Assembly (NCBI GenBank): GCA_902766875.1 | Contig: CACXFI010000072.1 | Coordinates: 1-34,828 of the forward strand | Origin: an uncultured Erysipelotrichaceae bacterium | Lineage (GTDB): Bacteria; Bacillota_I; Bacilli_A; RF39; UBA660 | Reading direction: 5' to 3' | Length of the DNA stretch: 34,828 bases | Shown: piece after piece, positions 24,641-33,012 of the stretch | How positions within the stretch are numbered: the first letter of the stretch is position 1 | How the letters are laid out: each line of letters begins with the position of its first letter | Program-made: the position numbers and the translations under genes | Notes under the pieces: model-generated | Told to the model about the DNA's origin: nothing | Seen by the model: the letters and a program-made list of their open reading frames with translations, nothing else | The model's database searches: none

Positions 24641-24657
24641 ACAATCATCTCAAGATT

Positions 24658-24686
24658 AGTATAACAAAAAAAAATATATAAGTAAA
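24658..24686 (-). promoter_or_regulatory. Possible promoter overlapping a terminator
   Basis: On the minus strand TTTACT (24681-24686) lies inside the terminator hairpin. A 17-base T-rich spacer follows, then TATACT (24658-24663). It would give a leader of only about 10 bases before the Alg14-like start at 24640. Confidence 0.35.
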
Positions 24687-24696
24687 CTTATATATT
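24665..24696 (-). terminator. Rho-independent terminator after the deacetylase gene
   Basis: On the minus strand a perfect 10-base stem AATATATAAG / CTTATATATT with a 4-base loop is followed by a run of T. The stem is AT-rich and therefore weak, but it is uninterrupted. It lies 8 bases after the stop codon at 24704. Confidence 0.6.
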
Positions 24697-24703
24697 CAAA
24701 ATT

Positions 24704-26377
24704 TTAGCTTATATAACTAATAAAAGTGTTTAATGTAATATCACTACCAATAACATATCTAGGTATTTTATATTTATCTACATTTCTTGTGGCTTTATAT
24801 CCACCACCAACAAAAGCTATTTTAAATCCTTTTTCTTTTAGTGCCTTAATTGCTGTATCATTATAAGCATAAAAAGGGAAACAAAAGGCTGTATTACTAT
24901 CAGATAAATTTATTGACTTTTCTAAATCATTTAACATTTCATCATAAGATGCACATAAGAATTGTGAACCACGAGGTTGAGATTCGCAAATACCTTCTCT
25001 ATGCATATTCCATGTATGAGATTGTATTGATAGAAAATTAGATCTATAATTATCAGGGCTCCACCATGCACTAATTAGAAATAAAGTTGCATTTATCTGA
25101 TACTTTTCTAGTAAAGGAATTAATATGTTTCCATTATGTAAGCCTGTCCCCATCGCACCATCATCTATTGTTAATAAAACGCTTTTTCTGGGTAGTTCTA
25201 TTTCTCCATATATCCATTTCTTAAATTCATCAATTGTTAATGTTTTATAATTATTGTCTTTCAAATACTTTAATTGTTCTTCAAATTTACTAACTTCTAA
25301 GCAAATGTATTCATTGCAAGCTTCACCTTTACCGGAATTATAAAAAAAGTGATAATTTAATACTGCAATTGAGTAAGCATTCCCATTTAAGTTATTAGTG
25401 TTTGGGATTACTTTTTTAGGAATTATTTTTTCTTTATAATCTTCACCGTTTAATGCTTTTTTTATGATTTCATCATTGTTATTTTTTTTAATTATATAAC
25501 TTGATAAGTTATCTAATTTATCTCCGACTTTAGTAGTTTTATTGTTATCTGATAATTTTATTCCATCTGAATCACTAATGTTTTCAAAATACAAATTATA
25601 TTTTTTCTCTAAATCATTTAAATCAGTATTATCTGTTTTAATTATTAGAATTGCTTTTTCTTTTAAACGAATATTATTATTTAACCATTTTTTATAATCT
25701 TCTATAGTTATACTGTAATATCCATTTTCATTTAGATATTTCAAGTTTTTTTCTATTGTTTCTTTGTCTAAATTATCATAATGTAATATACTGATAAAAG
25801 AACTTTCATTGGTATTAGTATTTATATTTTCTACCATTGTAGATTCATCTTTTGAAATCGATAGTATTCTATCAAAATATTCAACATAATAGTATTTTTC
25901 ATCTTGATATAAAATTGGCAAATTTGCTATTTCATTTATTTCAATTATTTTAGTATCATTATTATAAAATATTGTTTTATCTATCGTGGACGCATTTTCA
26001 TTAAATACTAAATAATTATCTGGTATTTTTTTTGATATTTCATTTTTTTCTGTTGGAATGACATTCGCATAATATAAATAATAATTTGTATTATATATAT
26101 TAAAGTATTTAGTTTTTTCGTCAAAATTATCTATTTTAGATAAGTTTAAATTTAATTCTTCATAAATTTTCCCTACTTTAGAATATTTTCCATTTTTAAA
26201 TATATAAATATTAGATTTAGGTACATTTTTAATATTTACTGAATAGCGACTTTTAATATCCAATATTAGCTGTTCAGTTTTATAGTCTTGATATTTTATA
26301 TATATAAAAAATATAATAAGAGCTGTTGTTATTATTATTAAAAATATTATTATTATTTTTTTCCCCAATTTATTCAT
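24704..26377 (-). CDS. Membrane-anchored polysaccharide deacetylase (CE4) with a degenerate duplicate segment
   Basis: A 557-residue protein with an N-terminal membrane anchor (about 5-28) and an extracytoplasmic body, expected to remove acetyl groups from a surface glycan. The C-terminal NodB domain (about 336-557) has the metal motif TIDDG (403-407), an SHTWNMH motif with the HxxxxH spacing seen in PgaB/IcaB-type enzymes, and FCFPFYAYN as the third motif. Residues about 194-251 repeat the start of that domain (ISILHYDN..., KNLKYLNENGYYSITIEDYKKWL, ILIIKTDN), but the TIDDG site has decayed to IKTDN. Residues about 50-180 are beta-rich and may be an SH3-like binding region. The start at 26377 follows AGGTGAT by 4 bases. 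Confidence 0.88.
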   Translation of the reverse strand: MNKLGKKIIIIFLIIITTALIIFFIYIKYQDYKTEQLILDIKSRYSVNIKNVPKSNIYIFKNGKYSKVGKIYEELNLNLSKIDNFDEKTKYFNIYNTNYYLYYANVIPTEKNEISKKIPDNYLVFNENASTIDKTIFYNNDTKIIEINEIANLPILYQDEKYYYVEYFDRILSISKDESTMVENINTNTNESSFISILHYDNLDKETIEKNLKYLNENGYYSITIEDYKKWLNNNIRLKEKAILIIKTDNTDLNDLEKKYNLYFENISDSDGIKLSDNNKTTKVGDKLDNLSSYIIKKNNNDEIIKKALNGEDYKEKIIPKKVIPNTNNLNGNAYSIAVLNYHFFYNSGKGEACNEYICLEVSKFEEQLKYLKDNNYKTLTIDEFKKWIYGEIELPRKSVLLTIDDGAMGTGLHNGNILIPLLEKYQINATLFLISAWWSPDNYRSNFLSIQSHTWNMHREGICESQPRGSQFLCASYDEMLNDLEKSINLSDSNTAFCFPFYAYNDTAIKALKEKGFKIAFVGGGYKATRNVDKYKIPRYVIGSDITLNTFISYIS

Positions 26378-26429
26378 TCTAATCACCTGATGTTTCTATT
26401 ATTAACATATTTATAAATAATATAAATAT

Positions 26430-27731
26430 TTACTTAGAGATTTTTTTTAACATTTTTAACCATTCATTTTTTATTCTATTTATGTCGTATTTTTGTGAAT
26501 AATCATATGCTTTTTTAGTAATAGTATTTATTTTTTCTTTATCTTTTAAAAGAGTGATTATTTCACTTGAAAAAATATTTTTATCTCTATTCCTAACCAA
26601 GACTCCTCTATTATCTTTTAATAATATTTTGGCACCATTAGCACTATCAAAGGCTATACATGGAACAGAGTTAGACATAGCTTCCAATAATACTATGCCA
26701 AATGATTCCGTGTATGATGTCATTACATAGATATCATAGTTTGGTAATTTTTTTATTAATTCTTCATGAGGATAAAATCCACATATAGTAATATTATTCT
26801 TTAAATTCATATCATTAATCTTTTTCTTAAGATTATTTTTTTCACTGCCATCACCATAGATATCTAAATGAACTTGAGGTATTTCTTCTTTTACCATTTC
26901 TATGATATCTATCAAATCATCAAAACCTTTTTCGTAAGATAGTCTACCTATACTTACTAAATTATAATTAATTATATTTTTTTCTTTGTAAGGTGGTATT
27001 TTTTCAATAACATTTGGTATATATAGACATTTTGTTTTTTTGTTTTTAAATTTATCTTCATAGAAAGATTGCAAATCTTCACTGACTAGAACTAAATAAT
27101 CTATATTGATACATGATTTAATTAGATTATTAATATATTTCTTATCGTTGTTATGGTAGTTATGTTCTGTAGCTATTGCAATTATATTTTTATTTTTAAA
27201 AAAACTAACAATTCTGTTGTGAAAAGATCTAGTTGTTATAATATATTTACTATTTATTTTTCTTATTTCTTTTATGTTTAAATAGTGCTTTAAAAGTAAA
27301 ATTTTAAATAATTTTATTCCATTTTTTATAGTTAAAAGAATATTTTTGTTTTTTAAAGAAGTATAAAATTCTTCTTTATGTGGATAATCATTAATCAAAT
27401 ATCTTATTTTTATTTTTTTATCAAAACTATATGTAATTTTATTGTTAAGATTATATGTAGATATTATTTCAATATCATAATCATCTTTTAGCATTTGGGA
27501 AAGTGTATAAATATATTGTTCTATACCTCCAATACCTAAATGTAGAGCTAAAATTGTAATTTTGTTATTTTTTATTATTTTTTTATGATAATTATTATAG
27601 AAAATGAATAGTAATAAAAAAGTCAACAAAATAAGGCTATAAATATTTATGTTGTTTTTTGTTAAAAGATTATAGCCAATAATTATAATTATTATAGAAA
27701 AACATATAATATTAATAGTCTTTTTTATCAT
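26430..27731 (-). CDS. Glycosyltransferase family 4 with N-terminal membrane segments
   Basis: A 433-residue retaining GT-B glycosyltransferase. Two hydrophobic helices (about 5-22 and 30-46) precede the catalytic part. That part begins ITILALHLGIGGIEQYIYTL, the glycine-rich acceptor-side loop, and contains SIGRLSYEKGFDDLIDI, the family's GRL-x-EKG motif. It also has SYTESFGIVLLEAM, the E-x7-E donor-binding motif, followed by SVPCIAFD. GT4 enzymes of capsule clusters normally lack the N-terminal helices, so membrane tethering is a mild peculiarity. AAGGAGA precedes the ATG. It lies between the SDR gene and the deacetylase in the same transcript. Confidence 0.9.
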   Translation of the reverse strand: MIKKTINIICFSIIIIIIGYNLLTKNNINIYSLILLTFLLLFIFYNNYHKKIIKNNKITILALHLGIGGIEQYIYTLSQMLKDDYDIEIISTYNLNNKITYSFDKKIKIRYLINDYPHKEEFYTSLKNKNILLTIKNGIKLFKILLLKHYLNIKEIRKINSKYIITTRSFHNRIVSFFKNKNIIAIATEHNYHNNDKKYINNLIKSCINIDYLVLVSEDLQSFYEDKFKNKKTKCLYIPNVIEKIPPYKEKNIINYNLVSIGRLSYEKGFDDLIDIIEMVKEEIPQVHLDIYGDGSEKNNLKKKINDMNLKNNITICGFYPHEELIKKLPNYDIYVMTSYTESFGIVLLEAMSNSVPCIAFDSANGAKILLKDNRGVLVRNRDKNIFSSEIITLLKDKEKINTITKKAYDYSQKYDINRIKNEWLKMLKKISK

Positions 27732-27757
27732 TTTATTCTCCTTATTTATATCACAAA

Positions 27758-28798
27758 TTAATTATTTTCAATATAATTAATCGTTCTCTTAAATCCTTCT
27801 TCTATAGAATAGATGGATTTCCAATTCAACTCTTTTTCTATCTTATCAGAAGATAGTATTCCAAGAGTGAAAGATGCATTACCTTTATTGTTGCTGTTGT
27901 CTATATTAGTTACTAATTTAATACCTCTATCTTTATATAGATTTACTAGTCTTTCAGCTAATTCTCTAATAGTTACCTTTGATTCTGGAGAGGATATATT
28001 GTATACTATATCTTTAGAGTCTAATAGCACTTTAAAAATTGCGGTTACGGCATCACCCACATATGTATATGTTCTAACTGATTCTCCACTACTCTTCATA
28101 ACTATATTTTCATGATTGACAATGTTTTTTAAAAAATCAGCTTGTACCCTGCCGTCATTAATTGACATATAAGGGCCGTATGTATGTGCCAATCTAACTA
28201 TTTTAGTATCAAGTCCATATTCTTCTTTACAAGATATGCACATATTTTCTGCAGCTCTTTTTCCTTCAGCATATCCGTTTCTTGGAATTAAATTATCTAC
28301 ATATCCAAGCTCCCCATCTTCATAAAAATATTCTTGATTAGCATTAGGTTGTCCATAGATCTCGCGTGAGGAAATAAACAAAAACTTTTTAACTTTATTT
28401 TGAATTGAAAATTTAAGTGTGTTTGCGCAACCAACGGTATTAGCTAAGTTTGTTTCAAATGGTCTATTTTTCATAATTATTGGACTAGCTGGAGAAGCTG
28501 CATGAATAAAATAATCAATTTTTATATCACAATTTAATGGATTTGTAACATCATATATTATAGTTTCGAAATTTTTATCTTCAAAAAAACTTTTATCTAA
28601 CTTATTTTTATTTCTAACAAATGCTATTATTTTATTGTTTGCATTATATTCTTTATTTAATACTATTAAAGTGCTAATAATATAAGATCCTATCATTCCA
28701 CTAGCACCAGTTATTCCAAAAGATGAATTTTTAATTTTTTTTAAACTAGGATTATTTTTTATTATATTTCTTGCATCTTCTACAATTATATGGTTCAT
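27758..28798 (-). CDS. NAD-dependent epimerase/dehydratase (extended SDR), sugar-nucleotide or CDP-polyol related
   Basis: A 346-residue extended SDR. Rossmann motif GASGMIG (31-37), HAASPASP near 99-106, catalytic Ser in FISSREIYGQ (141-150), and Y176-x3-K180 in GYAEGK. The C-terminal part carries RTYTYVGDAV and ending ELNWKSIYSIEEGFKRTI, as in sugar-nucleotide epimerases and UDP-glucuronate decarboxylase-like proteins. Its start lies directly behind the cytidylyltransferase gene, with one base between stop and start codon, so it may act on that enzyme's product or precursor. I cannot name the substrate. A tar-type ribitol reductase belongs to a different dehydrogenase family, so this would not be a plain TarJ. 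Confidence 0.82.
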   Translation of the reverse strand: MNHIIVEDARNIIKNNPSLKKIKNSSFGITGASGMIGSYIISTLIVLNKEYNANNKIIAFVRNKNKLDKSFFEDKNFETIIYDVTNPLNCDIKIDYFIHAASPASPIIMKNRPFETNLANTVGCANTLKFSIQNKVKKFLFISSREIYGQPNANQEYFYEDGELGYVDNLIPRNGYAEGKRAAENMCISCKEEYGLDTKIVRLAHTYGPYMSINDGRVQADFLKNIVNHENIVMKSSGESVRTYTYVGDAVTAIFKVLLDSKDIVYNISSPESKVTIRELAERLVNLYKDRGIKLVTNIDNSNNKGNASFTLGILSSDKIEKELNWKSIYSIEEGFKRTINYIENN

Positions 28799-28799
28799 T

Positions 28800-29549
28800 T
28801 TATATATTATCCTTTTCTGATTTTAAATTTAAAAAATTAGAAAAATCTTCTGAAAGCATTTTACCTAGTATATCTATGTAATCGTTTGGTGTAGTAACTT
28901 TAATATTATCTCTATTTCCTATCACTATGTGTAATTTAAAATTTGAATTAAGAGCTATTGAACATGAATCAACAAATCCATCAAAACTCTTATTTTGAGC
29001 CAATACTTTATTATATGCATTTAATATTTCATTTAGTTTAAAACTTTGTGGAGCTTTAGCTACAAAAACATTGTTTCTAGTAAGTACTTCTTTAATAAAT
29101 ATTCCATCATCACTATAGATTGGTGTTTCAAAAGATGGAACACATGTAATGGCATTTCCATATTTTTTTACACTTTCAATATTTTTATCTATAATACTAT
29201 CATTTATATTAGGTCTAACACCATCATGGATTAAAACTATAGCATCATCATTATAGTTTTTAGCAAGATTTAAAACTCTATAGATAGTATCTAATCCACT
29301 ATTTCCACCTTCAATAATATTATTATTATTAATTTTTGTTATACTATACTTGCTTATTAATTCCTTTAGATATCCAATATATTCTTTTTTACATCCAACA
29401 TATATTTCGTCAATATTTTTATTATATTGAAATTTTTCTAGTGTATGTATAATTATTGGTTTACCATAAATTTCTAAAAATTGTTTAGGTGTTTTGCTCC
29501 CCATTCTAGAGCCCACTCCACCAGCAAATATCAAAGCAATAGTTTTCAT
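28800..29549 (-). CDS. IspD/TarI-type cytidylyltransferase
   Basis: A 249-residue cytoplasmic enzyme that forms a CDP-activated product from CTP and a polyol or erythritol phosphate. The N-terminal IFAGGVGSRMGSKTPKQF has the nucleotide-binding GG-x-GSRMG and the essential PKQF lysine. LIHDGVRP and the KAPQSF segment complete the IspD/TarI pattern. Placement inside a glycan cluster, next to an SDR and with a LicD-like enzyme in the same region, favours a TarI-like role (CDP-ribitol or similar) over isoprenoid synthesis. The sequence alone does not settle this. A strong AGGAGGT lies before the ATG, and a TATAAT box within an inverted repeat is just upstream (29563-29587). Confidence 0.88.
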   Translation of the reverse strand: MKTIALIFAGGVGSRMGSKTPKQFLEIYGKPIIIHTLEKFQYNKNIDEIYVGCKKEYIGYLKELISKYSITKINNNNIIEGGNSGLDTIYRVLNLAKNYNDDAIVLIHDGVRPNINDSIIDKNIESVKKYGNAITCVPSFETPIYSDDGIFIKEVLTRNNVFVAKAPQSFKLNEILNAYNKVLAQNKSFDGFVDSCSIALNSNFKLHIVIGNRDNIKVTTPNDYIDILGKMLSEDFSNFLNLKSEKDNI

Positions 29550-29562
29550 TTTTACCTCCTAA

Positions 29563-29587
29563 ATTGTATATAAAAAAATTATACAAT
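29563..29587 (-). promoter_or_regulatory. Inverted repeat with -10 box ahead of the cytidylyltransferase gene
   Basis: ATTGTATA (29563-29570), 9 bases, TATACAAT (29580-29587). On the minus strand a perfect TATAAT (29578-29583) lies across one arm. No good -35 is seen at 17 bases, so promoter activity may need an activator, or the dyad may be an operator. It is equally possible that the gene is simply read through from the acyltransferase. Confidence 0.35.
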
Positions 29588-29621
29588 ATATTTTTTTAAA
29601 ATACTAGCACTTTATATAAAT

Positions 29622-30695
29622 TTAATTTTCTATGAAAATATTTTTTATTTTTTTCGAATTATTTTTTAATAGTTCTACTATTTTTAAAGTTATCCCCCCA
29701 AAAATTATAGAGATAATAATAACAATTAATAGTTCAATATAATATGAAATATGAATAGACATTTTTTTTATTATAAAGCCAATAACATCTATTATTAACC
29801 ATTGATTTATGTAGATTGGTAAACTTATTTTTTCTAAGAAAAAAAATAATTTATTATTACAAAAATCATTCATTAGTGATTTATTAGAAAACGATACAAC
29901 TATTGAACATGATATAATTATAATCATTAATAAATCATATCTAAAATGAGAATCTACTTTATTTGAAATTACAAAAATCGAAAAGTATCCTATTATTTCA
30001 AATAATGTTAATAGAAATCTTGAAAAATCTGTGAAATTAATGGTCTTAATTTTTTGGACTACTACATATAATATCATTCCTAAATTTATTCCAAATAAGC
30101 CTCTAATAATACCTCCATAAGAGAAAACATCTAAAGACCATGGTATAGCAAATGATTCATATTTTATTAGTATATAATTTATAAGTATATAACATAATAC
30201 TGGACTAAAAAAGTAAATAATTTTTTTTCTATATTTTAATACAAGTGGAAATAAAAGAGTTTCTACTATTATTAAGGATGTAATATACCATGTTATTCCA
30301 TAAATATCATAAACTCTATTTTGATATGTAGGAAGATATAATAGATTTAATATTATGTATGAAAAATCAACTATATTATATTTTTTTATTATTAGTACAT
30401 AGGGTAACGAAATCACAATTAGAAAAATTATATATGGTAAAAATCTTTTTATTTTGCTAATTGTAAAAGAAATAGTTTCTTTACCTAAATCATTTGTGTC
30501 TACATCTTTGTAATTAAGTGCTTTATTACAGAATAAATATCCAGAAACTATAAAAAAGAATTCAACAGCAATACTTCCACCATTGAAATTGTATTTCAAA
30601 TTAGCATATTTAAATCCTAGATGTAAAGCTATTATTAATATTGAAAAAGCAAATTTCCAAAAACTAATTATTCCATTATGTTTATTTTCTACCAT
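29622..30695 (-). CDS. Acyltransferase family 3 membrane protein (OafA/WecH-like)
   Basis: A 357-residue polytopic protein with about ten membrane helices, typical of enzymes that O-acetylate surface glycans. The N-terminal GIISFWKFAFSILIIALHLGFKY holds the expected histidine. GGSIAVEFFFIVSGYLFCNKAL is the conserved second motif (phenylalanine-rich, SGYL). The C-terminal helices contain LPIYINQWLIIDVIGF, the equivalent of the family's late HxP/W region. The substrate is unknown, and an acetyl donor is the usual case. It is the first gene after the terminator at 30733-30764, with a TATAAT box between, and has GGTGAT as its ribosome binding site. Confidence 0.88.
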   Translation of the reverse strand: MVENKHNGIISFWKFAFSILIIALHLGFKYANLKYNFNGGSIAVEFFFIVSGYLFCNKALNYKDVDTNDLGKETISFTISKIKRFLPYIIFLIVISLPYVLIIKKYNIVDFSYIILNLLYLPTYQNRVYDIYGITWYITSLIIVETLLFPLVLKYRKKIIYFFSPVLCYILINYILIKYESFAIPWSLDVFSYGGIIRGLFGINLGMILYVVVQKIKTINFTDFSRFLLTLFEIIGYFSIFVISNKVDSHFRYDLLMIIIISCSIVVSFSNKSLMNDFCNNKLFFFLEKISLPIYINQWLIIDVIGFIIKKMSIHISYYIELLIVIIISIIFGGITLKIVELLKNNSKKIKNIFIEN

Positions 30696-30717
30696 GATAT
30701 CACCATATTCTGTATTA

Positions 30718-30723
30718 ATTATA
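30718..30723 (-). promoter_or_regulatory. -10 box ahead of the acyltransferase gene
   Basis: A perfect TATAAT on the minus strand lies between the terminator and the start codon at 30695. The -35 position falls in the T run and stem of the terminator and shows no match to consensus, so this is only a partial promoter call. Confidence 0.35.
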
Positions 30724-30732
30724 TCTTATTAA

Positions 30733-30764
30733 CAAAAAAAATGCTAGTAAGTTTACTAGCATTT
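30733..30764 (-). terminator. Rho-independent terminator after rmlB
   Basis: On the minus strand a perfect inverted repeat AAATGCTAGTAA / TTACTAGCATTT with a 2-base centre is followed by T8. The inner pairs must open to form the loop. The hairpin begins inside the rmlB stop codon (30763-30765). Confidence 0.85.
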
Positions 30765-31767
30765 AATTTTTATATGCATTTTTATAGTCACCAGATAAAA
30801 TATCATCTATCCAATCTTGATTATTTATATACCAATCTATAGTTTCTTTAATTCCATCATCAAAATTTCTTGTTAATTTCCAACCTAATTCTTTTTCTAC
30901 TTTTTTAGAGTCAATTGCATATCTTAAATCATGTCCTGGTCTATCTTTAACAAAAGAAATTAAACTTTCTGGTTTATTTAAGTGTTTTAAGATTGTTTTA
31001 ACAACTTCTAAGTTTGTTTTTTCAGAATGACCACCTAAATTATATACTTCTCCTATTTTACCATTATGGATAATTAAATCCACACCAACATTATGATCAT
31101 AAACATTAATCCAATCTCTTACATTTTTTCCATCGCCATATACTGGGATTTTTTCATTTTTTAATGCTTTTGTTATAACAACAGGTATTAATTTTTCAGG
31201 AAATTGGTATGGTCCATAATTATTTGAACATCTTGAAATAGTTACAGGTAAACCATATGTGCGATAATATGCTAACGCTAATAAATCAGCGCTTGCTTTT
31301 GAAGATGAATATGGACTTGATGGTTTTATATTTGAGTCTTCAGTAAATAATAAATCTAATCTATCTAGTGGTAAATCTCCATATACTTCATCTGTAGATA
31401 TTTGATGATATCTTTTGACCTTATATTTTAATGAAGCAGATAATAATACTTGTGTTCCTATAATATTTGTATCTAAAAATAATCTAGGATTTTTTATTGA
31501 ATTATCAACATGACTTTCTGCTGCAAAATTAATAACAATATCAAAATTTTCTTTTTCAAATAAATCTTCTACAATTTTTTTATCACTAATATCCCCTTTA
31601 ACAAATCTAAAATTATTACTATCTAGAATTGGCTTTAAATTATTATAATTACCTGCATATGTTAACGCATCTAGACAAATAAAATCATAATCTTTATATT
31701 TATTTACCATATAATGTAAAAAGTTACTTCCTATAAATCCTGCTCCACCTGTTACTAATATTTTCAT
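30763..31767 (-). CDS. rmlB: dTDP-glucose 4,6-dehydratase
   Basis: A 334-residue extended SDR converting dTDP-glucose to dTDP-4-keto-6-deoxyglucose. Seen: GGAGFIGSNF (7-16), NFAAESHVDNSI, the diagnostic STDEVYGDL with the catalytic Asp-Glu pair, SPYSSSKASAD with Tyr and Lys, and SRCSNNYGPYQFPEKLIP. The length and motifs are those of RmlB. It follows rmlA by 11 bases with a GGAGATG ribosome binding site and is the last gene before a terminator. Neither rmlC nor rmlD is in the window, so the final dTDP-sugar could be rhamnose (genes elsewhere) or another 6-deoxyhexose. Confidence 0.95.
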   Translation of the reverse strand: MKILVTGGAGFIGSNFLHYMVNKYKDYDFICLDALTYAGNYNNLKPILDSNNFRFVKGDISDKKIVEDLFEKENFDIVINFAAESHVDNSIKNPRLFLDTNIIGTQVLLSASLKYKVKRYHQISTDEVYGDLPLDRLDLLFTEDSNIKPSSPYSSSKASADLLALAYYRTYGLPVTISRCSNNYGPYQFPEKLIPVVITKALKNEKIPVYGDGKNVRDWINVYDHNVGVDLIIHNGKIGEVYNLGGHSEKTNLEVVKTILKHLNKPESLISFVKDRPGHDLRYAIDSKKVEKELGWKLTRNFDDGIKETIDWYINNQDWIDDILSGDYKNAYKN

Positions 31768-31778
31768 ATATACATCTC

Positions 31779-32651
31779 CTATCTTTCTAATAATGATAAA
31801 ATATACTTACCATAATCAGTCTTTTTAAGCTTTTCTCCTGATTCTTTTAATTGTTTATCATTTATATATCCTTTTCTCCATGCTATTTCTTCTAAACAAG
31901 CTATGTATAGCCCTTGACGTTCTTGAACTGTTTCTACAAAAGATGATGCTCTTAACATATTAGATGGAGTCCCTGTATCAAGCCAAGCCATTCCTCTCCA
32001 CATAATTTGAACTTTTAAATCACCTCTTTTTAGATATTCTTTATTTATATCTGTTATTTCAAGTTCTCCTCTGTCTGAAGGTTTAATATTTTTAGCTATA
32101 TTAATTACATTATTGTCATAAAAATATAAACCAGGAACTGCATATTTTGATTTCGGTACTTTTGGTTTTTCTTCTAAAGATATGACTTCATATTTATCAT
32201 TAAACTCTACTACACCAAAATCAGTTGGGTTGTTAACAGAATATCCAAATATCAAAGCTCCAAAATTTGGTTTTGATTTAGATGCTTTTTCTAACATTTC
32301 AGTTAACCCATTCCCATAGAAAACATTATCCCCTAGAATAAGGCATACATTGTCGTCTTTAATAAAATCCTCTCCTAATATAAAGGCATCACCTATACCA
32401 TTTGGTTTTGGTTGTATTTTATATTCAATAGATATTCCTAGCTGTTTTCCATCTCCTAATAAATCTTTATATAAATCTATTGACTCTTTTGTCGAAATTA
32501 ATAAAATCTCTTTAATACCAGCTAATAATAATACAGATAAGGGATAATAAATCATCGGCTTATCATATATTGGTAATAATTGTTTAGATACAGGTATAGT
32601 CATTGGATATAATCTAGTACCTTTTCCACCAGCTAATATAATACCTTTCAT
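31779..32651 (-). CDS. rmlA: Glucose-1-phosphate thymidylyltransferase
   Basis: A 290-residue nucleotidyltransferase making dTDP-glucose from dTTP and glucose 1-phosphate. It has GIILAGGKGTRLYPMT at the N terminus, PIYDKPMIYYPLSVLLLAGI, LGDNVFYG and VVEFNDKYEVISLEEKPK-type segments, and WLDTGTPSNM near the end. All are characteristic of RmlA. The start at 32651 has AAGGAGTGAGAACA before it. An in-frame start at 32693 adds 14 residues upstream of the binding site and is not family-like. It follows the second ArnF-like small membrane protein by 16 bases and is co-transcribed with rmlB. Confidence 0.95.
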   Translation of the reverse strand: MKGIILAGGKGTRLYPMTIPVSKQLLPIYDKPMIYYPLSVLLLAGIKEILLISTKESIDLYKDLLGDGKQLGISIEYKIQPKPNGIGDAFILGEDFIKDDNVCLILGDNVFYGNGLTEMLEKASKSKPNFGALIFGYSVNNPTDFGVVEFNDKYEVISLEEKPKVPKSKYAVPGLYFYDNNVINIAKNIKPSDRGELEITDINKEYLKRGDLKVQIMWRGMAWLDTGTPSNMLRASSFVETVQERQGLYIACLEEIAWRKGYINDKQLKESGEKLKKTDYGKYILSLLER

Positions 32652-32667
32652 TGTTCTCACTCCTTTA

Positions 32668-33012
32668 TTATATAGAATAAATAAATACCCCAAAGACTAT
32701 AATCAATAATCCTAGAAACTTCTTTTTTGATATTTTTTCTTTAATAAACAGGTAACTTAATATGGCTATAAAAATATATTCTGTAGCCCCTAAAATTGGC
32801 CCCATTGATAAAGGAATATATTTATAAGCAAATAATGTACATAAAGTGGCTGAAAAAAACATGAAATAGGCAAATAAGGTTTTAAAATTTAAATATTCTT
32901 TTATTTTTGAATCTCTTTTAATCAAAGCTGACTTTTTTAATAAAATTTGGGCAAATGATGATACTATTACTCCAAAAATATATATCATTGAGTAAATAAA
33001 CATTTTATTCAT
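32668..33012 (-). CDS. SMR/EamA-like 4-TM protein, ArnF-like (second of pair)
   Basis: A 114-residue protein with four membrane helices and the segment VSSFAQILLKKSALI, the small-multidrug-resistance/ArnE-F signature after the first helix. Such half-size transporters work as dimers, and ArnE/ArnF move a lipid-linked aminosugar across the membrane. Placed directly behind a GtrB-like synthase and another 4-TM protein, it probably forms a heterodimeric undecaprenyl-phosphate-sugar flippase. The start at 33012 overlaps the previous stop as ATGAATAA; the in-frame GTG at 33018 is upstream. A drug-export role is less likely in this context. Confidence 0.75.
   Translation of the reverse strand: MNKMFIYSMIYIFGVIVSSFAQILLKKSALIKRDSKIKEYLNFKTLFAYFMFFSATLCTLFAYKYIPLSMGPILGATEYIFIAILSYLFIKEKISKKKFLGLLIIVFGVFIYSI

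Noticed and set aside
29625..29639. Hairpin ATTTTC-TAT-GAAAAT as a terminator for the acyltransferase gene
   Set aside because: It lies within the last codons, is only 6 bases long, and on the minus strand is not followed by a clean T run.
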